Shown here: positions 8,446-15,397 of the stretch, piece after piece
Layout of the letters: the number at the start of each line of letters is the position of its first letter
Numbering within the stretch: position 1 is the first letter of the stretch
DNA from: an uncultured Sphingorhabdus sp.
GTDB lineage: Bacteria; Pseudomonadota; Alphaproteobacteria; Sphingomonadales; Sphingomonadaceae
Assembly (NCBI GenBank): GCA_937944295.1
Contig: CALDZL010000036.1
Span: 1 to 36,225, forward strand
Length of the DNA stretch: 36,225 nucleotides
Reading direction: 5' to 3'
Program-made: the position numbers and the translations under genes
The notes under the pieces: model-generated
What the model saw: the letters and a program-made list of their open reading frames with translations, nothing else
Database searches by the model: none
Told to the model about the DNA's origin: nothing

Positions 8446-10063
8446 TTTCAAACTCGGTTATTTTTCCATTGGGCAATCCTAATGCGCCAACCACCAAAGC
8501 AATGAAGGTAATAGCTATTGTATACCAAAGTCCTGCATAAAGATCACCTGTGAAGGCTACGATTACACTGGCGATTAACGGTAAAAATCCACCAAAATAA
8601 CCTGCGCCAATATGATAGGGTATCGACATGCTACTGTAGCGCACCTTGGCTGGAAACATTTCTGACAAGAGCGCAGCCACAGGCCCATAGGTAGCACCAG
8701 ATAGAGCGCTTAATCCCACCAATGCTAAAATGATGAAGATAATATTTTGAGCTGGTGGTGTGACGGGTGCGAAATCATATCCTGCTTCGGCTAAGGCTGT
8801 GTCAATCCTCTCATTGGAACGCGCAATTTGTTCATCATTATCATAATTCAAGTCTATCAATGTTTCAGAACCAATATTTAAAATGGGCCCACCTTCCCCC
8901 TTTACCACATCATAAGGCAGTGATTTGCTTGCAACAGATTGGATAATATTGCCGCATTGGCTTTCTTGTTTATCCGCAAAAGGGTTATAATCGCATTGCT
9001 CTCCGCTAATTGTGATGGGCGCTTTTTCTAGCGCTGCGGATAAATTGGGATTGGCTTGACTACCAATAGTCCAAAATAGCGGGAATACGGCGATAATCGT
9101 TAGAGCATATCCCCATATGATCGGTTTTTTACGGCCAATTTTATCGGATAATCTCCCAAAATAGACAAAGAAACCGAGGCCGCAAGCCGCAGCCAAACCT
9201 ACAATCATTTCTGCAACCACGGGTTCAACACGCATTGGTCCCTTTAAGAATGTTAGTCCGCTAAACATGGCCGTATACCAGATTACGGTCAGTCCAGCAG
9301 CCACGCCAAATAATGCTATCAATATACGCTTGGTATTGCCAGGATAGGTAAAGCTTTCTTTGACAGGGTTTTTTGCGATCTCACCCGCTTCTTTCATCGC
9401 TTTAAAAACAGGGCTCTCGGATAATTTTAACCGCATCCATAATGATATAGCCAACAATATGAGCGATAAAAGAAAAGGAACACGCCAGCCCCAGCTTTCC
9501 CACACATCCGTTGGCATTAAATATCGGCAGGACAATACGACAATAAGGCTAAGCACAAAACCGCCCGCTACGCTCGCTTGGATGAAGCTGGTATAAAAAC
9601 CGCGTTTTTCAGGCGGGCTATGTTCCGCAACATAGATGGCCGCTCCGCCATATTCACCTCCAAGAGCTAGACCTTGCATAATGCGTAACAAGATAATGAT
9701 AATCGGTGCGGCAATCCCAATAGTAGCAGCTGAGGGCAGCAAACCAACCCCCGCTGTTGCGATGCCCATCAGAGTGACCGTCACCAAAAATGTATATTTA
9801 CGGCCTACTTTATCGCCAAGGAAACCAAATAATACAGCGCCTAAGGGACGAAAGCCAAAACCAACGGCAAAGCCAGCCCACACCAACAATGTTTCTAATG
9901 TCTGATTGCCGCTCGGGAAGAATGTCGTGCCAATAATAGCGGCTAAAGTACCGTAAATGAAAAAATCATACCATTCAAAAATCGTTCCCGCCGAAGATGC
10001 GGCGATAACCAATCTAATTTCTTTTTTGCTCGGAACATGTTGTTCTATTGCGACTTCAGACAT
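8438..10063 (-). CDS. MFS transporter, metabolite:H+ symporter (MHS) family
   Basis: Inner-membrane proton symporter of the ProP/KgtP-like family; substrate unknown (dicarboxylates, osmolytes or similar are usual). It has 541 residues. N-terminal signatures are GTIFEWYDFFIYG, FGFRPLGAVLFGFLGDKVGRK (residues 70-90) and the loop motif EHSPPEKRGFYTS. A second FGRLSDKIGRKKPI lies in the C-terminal half. Between membrane segments, about residues 330-425, is a roughly 95-residue hydrophilic insertion with two cysteines (GEQCDYNPF and ESQCGN) and an acidic stretch. Similar inserts occur in one MHS subgroup. The gene overlaps alr at its 3' end; a terminator separates it from sodB upstream. Confidence 0.9.
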   Translation of the reverse strand: MSEVAIEQHVPSKKEIRLVIAASSAGTIFEWYDFFIYGTLAAIIGTTFFPSGNQTLETLLVWAGFAVGFGFRPLGAVLFGFLGDKVGRKYTFLVTVTLMGIATAGVGLLPSAATIGIAAPIIIILLRIMQGLALGGEYGGAAIYVAEHSPPEKRGFYTSFIQASVAGGFVLSLIVVLSCRYLMPTDVWESWGWRVPFLLSLILLAISLWMRLKLSESPVFKAMKEAGEIAKNPVKESFTYPGNTKRILIALFGVAAGLTVIWYTAMFSGLTFLKGPMRVEPVVAEMIVGLAAACGLGFFVYFGRLSDKIGRKKPIIWGYALTIIAVFPLFWTIGSQANPNLSAALEKAPITISGEQCDYNPFADKQESQCGNIIQSVASKSLPYDVVKGEGGPILNIGSETLIDLNYDNDEQIARSNERIDTALAEAGYDFAPVTPPAQNIIFIILALVGLSALSGATYGPVAALLSEMFPAKVRYSSMSIPYHIGAGYFGGFLPLIASVIVAFTGDLYAGLWYTIAITFIALVVGALGLPNGKITEFENG

Positions 10064-10142
10064 TATTTACCCCTCATTCTGGTTTCATAATTATGATGAA
10101 AACCAAAGTTTCCCATTCTCTTAACAAAATTATGGGCGCAGA

Positions 10143-10174
10143 AAAGCCCCAAAACTATATTTCAAGTTTTGAGG
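10143..10174 (-). terminator. Rho-independent terminator after sodB
   Basis: On the minus strand a 10-bp stem (CCTCAAAACT with AGTTTTGGGG, one G-U pair) and an 8-base loop are followed by CTTTTCT, starting about 30 bases past the sodB stop. It should end the sodB transcript ahead of the transporter gene. Confidence 0.7.
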
Positions 10175-10206
10175 CTATTCCTAATTTTATGATATAGTGC
10201 TTTAAT

Positions 10207-10827
10207 TCAGCCTTGATCAGCGCGAGACACGCCATTGCCATCTAAATTCTGCGCAACGAAATCCCAATTGATGCTATTTTCCAACAAAGCATCTAAATAG
10301 CTAGGACGGGCATTGCGATAATCCACATAATAAGCATGCTCCCATACATCAAGTGTCAATAATGGTGTCATGCCATGCGTAATAGGCGTATCAGCATCAT
10401 GCAAAGATGTAATTTCAAGCTTATCATTGTTCAAAATCAACCAAGCCCAACCACTGGCAAAATGGCCAACGCCTTCTGCTTTAAACTTCTCGATAAAGCC
10501 CTCTGTAGAACCAAATGCATCATTGATCATTTCTTTTAACTTGCCAGTAGGCGCTTGTTTTTCTGGTGAAAGTCCGAGCCAATAAAAGCTATGATTCCAA
10601 ATCTGCGCGCTATTGTTAAATAAACCTACATTACCAGTATCTTTGGCTATTTGAACAACTTTGGAGAGGCTGGCGCCTGATAGGCTATTATCTGCTGCAA
10701 CAAATTCATTGGTTTTACCAACATAAGCATTGTGATGTTTGCCATGATGATAATCAAATGTTTCGGCCGAAATAATATCGCCAAAACTGTCTTTAGCATA
10801 AGGCAAATCAGGAAGAATGAATGTCAT
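10207..10827 (-). CDS. sodB: Superoxide dismutase, iron type
   Basis: Cytoplasmic enzyme dismutating superoxide to peroxide and oxygen. It has 206 residues. Metal ligands sit in FDYHHGKHHNAYV (first His, residue 27), WNHSFYW (second His) and DVWEHAYYVDYRN (Asp and His). FNNSAQIWNHSFYW with glutamine in this position and GHFASGWAWL indicate the iron-cofactor subtype rather than manganese. There is no signal peptide. It is monocistronic in appearance, with its own terminator and about 75 bases to pspF upstream. Confidence 0.95.
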   Translation of the reverse strand: MTFILPDLPYAKDSFGDIISAETFDYHHGKHHNAYVGKTNEFVAADNSLSGASLSKVVQIAKDTGNVGLFNNSAQIWNHSFYWLGLSPEKQAPTGKLKEMINDAFGSTEGFIEKFKAEGVGHFASGWAWLILNNDKLEITSLHDADTPITHGMTPLLTLDVWEHAYYVDYRNARPSYLDALLENSINWDFVAQNLDGNGVSRADQG

Positions 10828-10902
10828 AGTACGTCCTTTATCATGTTAAATTTAAATCTGTTTAATCATAATATTAGTAAATGTCATGTCCCAATGACCA
10901 TA

Positions 10903-11958
10903 TTAGCCCAACATATCATATTTTTTTAAGCAATGGCGCAATTGGTCATAGCTAAGATTTAATGCTGCTGCGGTTTGCCGTTGATTATAGCGGTGTTTTT
11001 CCATCGCCGCTTCTAATATCATTTTTTCATAAGTTTCAGAGGCTTTTCGGAAATCATTAATATCAATAGGTAAGATATTATCTTGTGCATCATTTTGAGA
11101 TATATCACTGTTATCATCATTATTCGCTGTCGATGTGGTGGGTTGTAAAGATGATGCGGAAGATATGTTAGAACCGCTTGGAGACCAAATAGATTCGAAC
11201 GGATCAAATTCGATGTGGTTAATTGCCACATTGGCATTGCCCGATCGATATACGGCGCGCTCTACTACATTACGCAATTCGCGCACATTGCCAGGCCAAG
11301 CATAGTCATCCAGCTCTTTTTTTGCCATATCATCAAAACCAGGCCAGCTGTCCCAACTGAGTTCAGCTGCCATTCTGCGGCCAAAATGATCAGCCAATAC
11401 TTCAACATCGCCTTCGCGTGCACGCAAGGGTGGTAACGTTATCACTTCAAACGATAAGCGATCAAGCAAATCAGCTCTAAATTTATAATCATCTACCATC
11501 TTAGGCAAATTCTCATTGGTAGCCCCGACGATACGAACATCGACATTGACAGGTTTTGATGAACCAATGCGATTTATTTCACCATATTCGACGGCGCGCA
11601 ACAATCTCTCTTGCGCACCCATTGAGAGCGTTCCGAGTTCATCCAAAAATAATGTACCACCATCAGCTTCTTCAAAACGCCCCGCCCGTGTCTTGGTGGC
11701 GCCTGTAAAAGCTCCTGCCTCATGGCCAAATAATTCGGCCTCTATCAGAGTTTCTGGTAAAGCAGCGCAGTTCATGGTGACCAGCGGTCCATCCCAGCGA
11801 AGACTTAATCGGTGTAGCCTTTCAGCTATCAATTCTTTACCCGTGCCGCGCTCACCAACGACTAATATTGGACGTTCCAACGTTGCGGCTTGGCTCGCTC
11901 GATCCAAAGCATCCAAAAATGCCGTTGATTGCCCAATAAATTGACTCGCTCGCTCCAT
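10903..11958 (-). CDS. pspF: Phage shock operon activator PspF
   Basis: Bacterial enhancer-binding AAA+ ATPase that drives sigma-54 transcription of the psp operon and is inhibited by PspA. The protein lacks an N-terminal sensory domain, as in E. coli PspF. It has Walker A (GERGTGKE), the sigma-54 contact loop ELFGHEAGAFTGA, Walker B (GGTLFLDE), the arginine-finger segment FRADLLDRLSFEV and WPGNVRELRNVVERAVYR. An asparagine/serine-rich linker (about 265-305) leads to a Fis-type helix-turn-helix (YNQRQTAAALNLSYDQLRH). The ATG at 11958 is preferred over a TTG two codons upstream. It is divergent from pspA, and the shared 160-base gap contains the sigma-54-type promoter. Confidence 0.95.
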   Translation of the reverse strand: MERASQFIGQSTAFLDALDRASQAATLERPILVVGERGTGKELIAERLHRLSLRWDGPLVTMNCAALPETLIEAELFGHEAGAFTGATKTRAGRFEEADGGTLFLDELGTLSMGAQERLLRAVEYGEINRIGSSKPVNVDVRIVGATNENLPKMVDDYKFRADLLDRLSFEVITLPPLRAREGDVEVLADHFGRRMAAELSWDSWPGFDDMAKKELDDYAWPGNVRELRNVVERAVYRSGNANVAINHIEFDPFESIWSPSGSNISSASSLQPTTSTANNDDNSDISQNDAQDNILPIDINDFRKASETYEKMILEAAMEKHRYNQRQTAAALNLSYDQLRHCLKKYDMLG

Positions 11959-12056
11959 TACCAAACATTAGCATTAAATTCATATTATTAGCAATATATA
12001 CTATATGTAAATTTAAGAAAAATTATTTTATCATTATATTACAGTACTTTAAAAAT

Positions 12057-12072
12057 TGGCACACTTTTTGAT
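12057..12072 (+). promoter_or_regulatory. Sigma-54-type promoter for the psp operon
   Basis: TGGCACACTTTTTGAT matches the -24/-12 pattern: GG at 12058-12059, ten bases, then GA (consensus GC) at 12070-12071. The predicted transcription start is near 12083, about 45 bases before the ATG at 12127. Position between pspF and pspA supports it. I see no clear PspF enhancer repeat in 11965-12050, which is otherwise AT-rich. Confidence 0.7.
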
Positions 12073-12126
12073 ATACATCTATTAAATTCACTTAAAGCAT
12101 GGGGTAAGCCGATAGAAAGAAATATA

Positions 12127-12345
12127 ATGAACAATATATCTAGCAATTCATCTTCTGGACCATCAAGTGAAACGTCCCCAAATGCGCATCAAAATTCACT
12201 TAGCGGCCCGGATATGCGATCAGAGCTGGCACCAATCCCCCCAAATGAGGCTCTCTCTCCTCAAAAAAGCTTGGCTCTGATCGCGCCCCTCTATAAAGAT
12301 AAAGAATATTTTCGCCAATATCAGCAAATAAAACGGAGCTTCCCT
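12127..12345 (+). other. In-frame leader or N-terminal extension of pspA
   Basis: Seventy-three codons starting with ATG at 12127 run without a stop straight into the PspA frame. The first half is Ser/Asn/Pro-rich; the second half reads PLYKDKEYFRQYQQIKRSF. Normal PspA begins at 12346, where a good GGAG ribosome-binding site (12335-12338) stands 7 bases before the ATG. The predicted sigma-54 start lies about 45 bases before 12127, so both starts are on the mRNA. This stretch could be a long PspA isoform, a leader peptide or simply untranslated leader. Confidence 0.4.
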
Positions 12346-13023
12346 ATGGGTATATTTTCACGAACACGCGACATAGTCGCCGCCAACTTTGCCGATATGC
12401 TCGACAAATCAGAAGATCCTACCAAGATGATCCGCATGATCATTTTGGAAATGGAGGAAACATTGGTCGAGGTTCGTGCCTCTGCGGCGCGAACTATTGC
12501 GGATAAAAAGGAATTATCCCGTCATATTGAAAAATTGGATACACTTCAAAAAGATTGGACTGAAAAAGCGCAATTGGCCCTGTCCAAGGGCCGTGAAGAT
12601 TTGGCTAAAGCTGCATTGGTTGAAAAACGCAAAGCCAGCGAAATGTATTTTCAATTGAGCGCAGAAGTTGCCGTGTTGAGCGATGCTCTTACTGCCAATG
12701 AAAAAGACATATCTATGCTGCAAAAGAAATTGGCTGATGCCCGTTCACGACAAAATGGATTAATGACACGATTAGAAAGCGCAGAAAATCGAGTAAAATT
12801 ACGCACCATGTATAATGGCGACAAGGTTCAAGAAGCTTTCTCTCGCTTTGATATATTGGAACGCGAAGTTGATTATACTGAGGGCCGTGCTGAGGCCTTG
12901 GGTATGGGCAATGAAGGTCCGCAAAGCCTCGGCGATGAAATTGCTGCTTTAGAATCGGTTGATGAAATTGACGAGGAATTAGAAGCTATGAAAAAAGCCT
13001 TAGATACGAAGAAGGAAGTTTAA
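12346..13023 (+). CDS. pspA: Phage shock protein A
   Basis: Peripheral membrane protein of the PspA/IM30 (ESCRT-III-like) family, which restrains PspF and stabilises damaged inner membrane. From this start it has 225 residues, almost the E. coli length. The conserved N-terminal amphipathic start is MGIFSRTRDIVAANFADML, followed by DPTKMIRMIILEMEETL and a long all-helical coiled-coil body up to about residue 190. The C-terminus is acidic. I chose 12346 because the family N-terminus and a strong ribosome-binding site coincide there. An open in-frame extension back to 12127 exists (see separate entry). pspB follows after 3 bases. Confidence 0.95.
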   Translation: MGIFSRTRDIVAANFADMLDKSEDPTKMIRMIILEMEETLVEVRASAARTIADKKELSRHIEKLDTLQKDWTEKAQLALSKGREDLAKAALVEKRKASEMYFQLSAEVAVLSDALTANEKDISMLQKKLADARSRQNGLMTRLESAENRVKLRTMYNGDKVQEAFSRFDILEREVDYTEGRAEALGMGNEGPQSLGDEIAALESVDEIDEELEAMKKALDTKKEV

Positions 13024-13026
13024 GAA

Positions 13027-13326
13027 ATGCCAGATGAATTTATTGCAATAATCATCGTAGGAATGTTGTTTATAGGCTTGCCATGGTTGATATTTCATTA
13101 TGTTACCAAATGGAAAACCGCTGCAACGCTGACCAATGATGATGAACGTATGCTAGAAGAAATGAACGCGCTGAGCCGCCGTCTCGAAGAACGTCTTGAA
13201 ACCGTAGAACGCCTTACCGCGCAAGAAAACCCAGGATGGACACCGCGCCGTATTGCTAATGAAGATAGGCAGAGATTTATAGCTCATAAAGACCAATCCG
13301 CTAATCAAAATGTAGGGAGAAAATAA
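13027..13326 (+). CDS. pspB: Phage shock protein B
   Basis: Small inner-membrane protein that, with PspC, senses envelope stress and recruits PspA. It has 99 residues. One membrane helix (about 5-25, FIAIIIVGMLFIGLPWLIF) is followed by a cytoplasmic coiled coil with LEERLETVERLTAQENPGW, the recognisable PspB pattern. The tail (about 25 residues) is longer than in E. coli. It is 3 bases downstream of pspA and 1 base before pspC, with ribosome-binding site AAGGA overlapping the end of pspA. Its coiled coil resembles those of the four small proteins encoded downstream. Confidence 0.92.
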   Translation: MPDEFIAIIIVGMLFIGLPWLIFHYVTKWKTAATLTNDDERMLEEMNALSRRLEERLETVERLTAQENPGWTPRRIANEDRQRFIAHKDQSANQNVGRK

Positions 13327-13327
13327 A

Positions 13328-13708
13328 ATGGCGAGCGACAGAACCAAATTTTACCTCGACAAGCAAAATGCCAAATGGAAAGGCGTTTGCGCGGGCATTG
13401 CCGATTATACAGGTATTGATTCTACATGGGTTAGATTAGGTGCCGTATTATTAACATTCATGGGCGGCTTTCCATGGACTCTCATTGCTTATGCAGCAGC
13501 TGCGATGATTGGCGATAAAAAACCGCTTCATCTCTATGAAGATGCGCAGCAGCAAAAATTTTGGCAAGGTGTACGTCAATCTCCTGCTCGGACAACGCGC
13601 GAGTTAAAATCGCATTTTAGAGAGATTGATAATCGTCTTGCTGATTTGGAAATTTATTACACCAGCAGCAATAAGCAACTCGCCGATGAAATCGATAGTT
13701 TACGTTAA
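13328..13708 (+). CDS. pspC: Phage shock protein C with a C-terminal coiled-coil tail
   Basis: Inner-membrane stress sensor. It has 126 residues. The PspC domain spans about residues 5-70: KWKGVCAGIADYTGIDSTWVRLGAVLL, then the membrane segment GFPWTLIAYAAAAMI. After it, residues about 90-126 form a helical tail, IDNRLADLEIYYTS then ADEIDSLR at the very end. That tail matches the C-termini of the small proteins encoded next to it. Ribosome-binding site GGGAGA precedes the ATG, 1 base after the pspB stop. Confidence 0.92.
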   Translation: MASDRTKFYLDKQNAKWKGVCAGIADYTGIDSTWVRLGAVLLTFMGGFPWTLIAYAAAAMIGDKKPLHLYEDAQQQKFWQGVRQSPARTTRELKSHFREIDNRLADLEIYYTSSNKQLADEIDSLR

Positions 13709-13729
13709 ATTTGATTACAGGAGAAGTCT

Positions 13730-14020
13730 ATGAATTTCGCAGGTCCGCAATTTGTTATAGCCATTATAGTCGTTTGTTATGCAGGATGGATCATTAACAA
13801 TTGGGTTCGTGCAAAATATGGATATGACTTAGAAGATGAATGGGGTGGAAAAACACCCCCCTCTCTGCCCGATACCGAACGCAAAATTGAATTGCTCAGC
13901 AATGAGAATGAAAATTTAACCGGGAGAATAAGCAATTTAGAAGAACGTATAGCTGTCTTAGAACGTATCGCTACTGACAAGTCTAGCCGCCTCTCCGATG
14001 AGATAGAAAATTTAAGATAG
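13730..14020 (+). CDS. PspB-like small membrane/coiled-coil protein 1
   Basis: Function unknown; probably an accessory part of the Psp membrane complex. It has 96 residues. A membrane helix (about 8-24) is followed by the basic/aromatic segment WVRAKYGYDLEDEWGG, then a leucine-heptad coiled coil (LSNENENLTGRISNLEERIA), the module LEERIAVLERIATD and the ending SDEIENLR. I do not recognise a named family, but the order helix-linker-coiled coil is that of PspB. It lies 21 bases behind pspC with an AGGAG ribosome-binding site and belongs to the same transcript. It is clearly a paralogue of the next gene. Confidence 0.88.
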   Translation: MNFAGPQFVIAIIVVCYAGWIINNWVRAKYGYDLEDEWGGKTPPSLPDTERKIELLSNENENLTGRISNLEERIAVLERIATDKSSRLSDEIENLR

Positions 14021-14028
14021 GAATAATC

Positions 14029-14370
14029 ATGTCAATAGATGCTGCCGCAACAATAATACCTTACATACCCGCCTTTGTATTTGGAGGATTAACGATAGCC
14101 GCTGCTGGTATAGCAGGATGGGTTTACACTACCAAATTACGTATCAAAAATGGATATCCTTTAGATGGTACATGGGGGCAAGCAATTTACCCCAAAACGG
14201 ACCAGGAGGCGGTCGAGCGCGTAAAATTATTGAGCCAAGAAAATGCACAATTACGCGCGGAATTGGGTTCCATCAAAGACCGTATGGCCAATGTCGAAAA
14301 AATCATTGTTGATGACACGCATAAATTAACGAGCGAAATCGAAGCTTTGCGCGATAAACCTCTAAACTAA
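14029..14370 (+). CDS. PspB-like small membrane/coiled-coil protein 2
   Basis: Unknown function; tandem paralogue of the preceding gene. It has 113 residues. The membrane helix is at about 12-32 (IPAFVFGGLTIAAAGIAGWV). RIKNGYPLDGTWGQ corresponds to RAKYGYDLEDEWGG of paralogue 1. The coiled coil VKLLSQENAQLRAELGSIKD leads to the module IKDRMANVEKIIVDD and ending TSEIEALR. The topology suggests a short N-terminus outside and the coiled coil in the cytoplasm (inference). It is 8 bases behind paralogue 1 with an AGGA ribosome-binding site. Confidence 0.88.
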   Translation: MSIDAAATIIPYIPAFVFGGLTIAAAGIAGWVYTTKLRIKNGYPLDGTWGQAIYPKTDQEAVERVKLLSQENAQLRAELGSIKDRMANVEKIIVDDTHKLTSEIEALRDKPLN

Positions 14371-14385
14371 TAAGGAAGTCCCCAC

Positions 14386-14655
14386 ATGAATCCGTTTGAA
14401 ATGGTCGTAGCCATCGTTATCATTGTTACCATCGGTAAAGTTATCAGCACACGCTATAAAACAAAACATGGTATCATCGAAGATAATGCTGGCAATCAAA
14501 AATTAGCCCCTGCACAAGTTACGCAAGATAATGATGCACAAAGCCAAGAAATAAAGAACTTAAAAGAACGTGTTCAGATTTTAGAACGTATTGTTACTGA
14601 TAATAGTAAAGCGATTGATTTGGACCGCGAGATTGAAAGCCTGCGTAATACATAG
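14386..14655 (+). CDS. PspB-like small membrane/coiled-coil protein 3
   Basis: Unknown function; third tandem paralogue. It has 89 residues. A short membrane helix (about 4-20, FEMVVAIVIIVTIGKVI) is followed by RYKTKHGIIEDNAG, which aligns with the R-x-K-x-G segment of paralogues 1 and 2. Then come a polar linker, the module LKERVQILERIVTD and ending DREIESLR. Ribosome-binding site AAGGAAG; 15 bases behind paralogue 2. Confidence 0.87.
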   Translation: MNPFEMVVAIVIIVTIGKVISTRYKTKHGIIEDNAGNQKLAPAQVTQDNDAQSQEIKNLKERVQILERIVTDNSKAIDLDREIESLRNT

Positions 14656-14690
14656 TCCCAGGAAGATTATATGAATATAGAAAGGAGTTT

Positions 14691-14936
14691 ATGATGACCC
14701 AAGACACCAATTTTTATATTGCTTTTGCTAGCGTAAGCCTTTTTGCTCTTACACTTACCGCTTATACCATCGTCCGTATGTGGAATCAATGGATTGATCT
14801 TAAACGAGCAGAACTTCATAATTATCAAGATGATAATAATTACAATTCTCCCTCACCAATGTCACGTATCGAAGTTGCCGACCTCAAAGAACGGGTGCGC
14901 AAATTAGAGGCTATCGCGGCAGGTATCGATATCTGA
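14691..14936 (+). CDS. PspB-like small membrane/coiled-coil protein 4
   Basis: Unknown function; fourth and most divergent member of the row. It has 81 residues. A membrane helix (about 9-27) is followed by WNQWIDLKRAELHNYQ and the shortened coiled coil LKERVRKLEAIAAG at the end. It lacks the EI-x-LR ending of the others. A strong AAAGGAG ribosome-binding site precedes two adjacent ATG codons (14691 and 14694). A seven-codon frame at 14671-14694 ends exactly over this start, which may couple translation. It is probably the last psp gene; 56 bases separate it from sufE. Confidence 0.85.
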   Translation: MMTQDTNFYIAFASVSLFALTLTAYTIVRMWNQWIDLKRAELHNYQDDNNYNSPSPMSRIEVADLKERVRKLEAIAAGIDI

Positions 14937-14992
14937 GCTCCTACACTAATTTTGCTAATGACTAACCATAGTCTCGATGCTAATGCCCCGCT

Positions 14993-15397
14993 ATGAGCAA
15001 AATTGATGATATATATGAAGAATATGATTTTCTCGATGCTGATGATCGTTATCGATTATTAATAGATTTGGGCCGTGAATTGTCTGAAATGCCAGCAGCG
15101 CTAAAAAATGATGCGACTTTGGTGCGCGGTTGCAGCGCATCTGTCTGGGTTTATCCGACACAAAATGAGGATGGAAGCCTCAATTTTTTGGCCGATAGCA
15201 ATGCATCAATCACCAAAGGTATTATCGCGCTTGTGCTACTTACCGTGCAAAATCAAAGCGCCGCCGATATTATTAAAATTGATATAAATGAGAAACTAGC
15301 GCCGTTTAATCTAACCGCACAATTATCATCTAATCGCACGCAAGGCATACCCAATATGATTGCATTGATTCAAGAAACGGCAAGACGATACATATAA
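14993..15397 (+). CDS. sufE: Cysteine desulfuration protein SufE
   Basis: Accepts persulfide sulfur from the cysteine desulfurase SufS and passes it to the Fe-S scaffold. It has 134 residues. The sulfur-accepting cysteine is Cys47 in LVRGCSASVWVYP. Other conserved parts are the N-terminal YRLLIDLGREL and the late LSSNRTQGIPNMI (usual form LSPNRxxGxxxM). No other suf gene is present in the window. The ribosome-binding site is poor. It may be read through from the psp operon because no terminator is visible in 14937-14992. Its stop codon abuts that of the convergent minus-strand gene. Confidence 0.92.
   Translation: MSKIDDIYEEYDFLDADDRYRLLIDLGRELSEMPAALKNDATLVRGCSASVWVYPTQNEDGSLNFLADSNASITKGIIALVLLTVQNQSAADIIKIDINEKLAPFNLTAQLSSNRTQGIPNMIALIQETARRYI

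Noticed and set aside
10866-10902. Weak hairpin (GTCAT/ATGAC) after pspF, considered as a terminator
   Set aside because: Five-base stem with a poor T tract; not convincing.
11516-11944. Plus-strand open frame opposite pspF
   Set aside because: Antisense to the conserved AAA+ domain; no ribosome-binding site or protein-like pattern.
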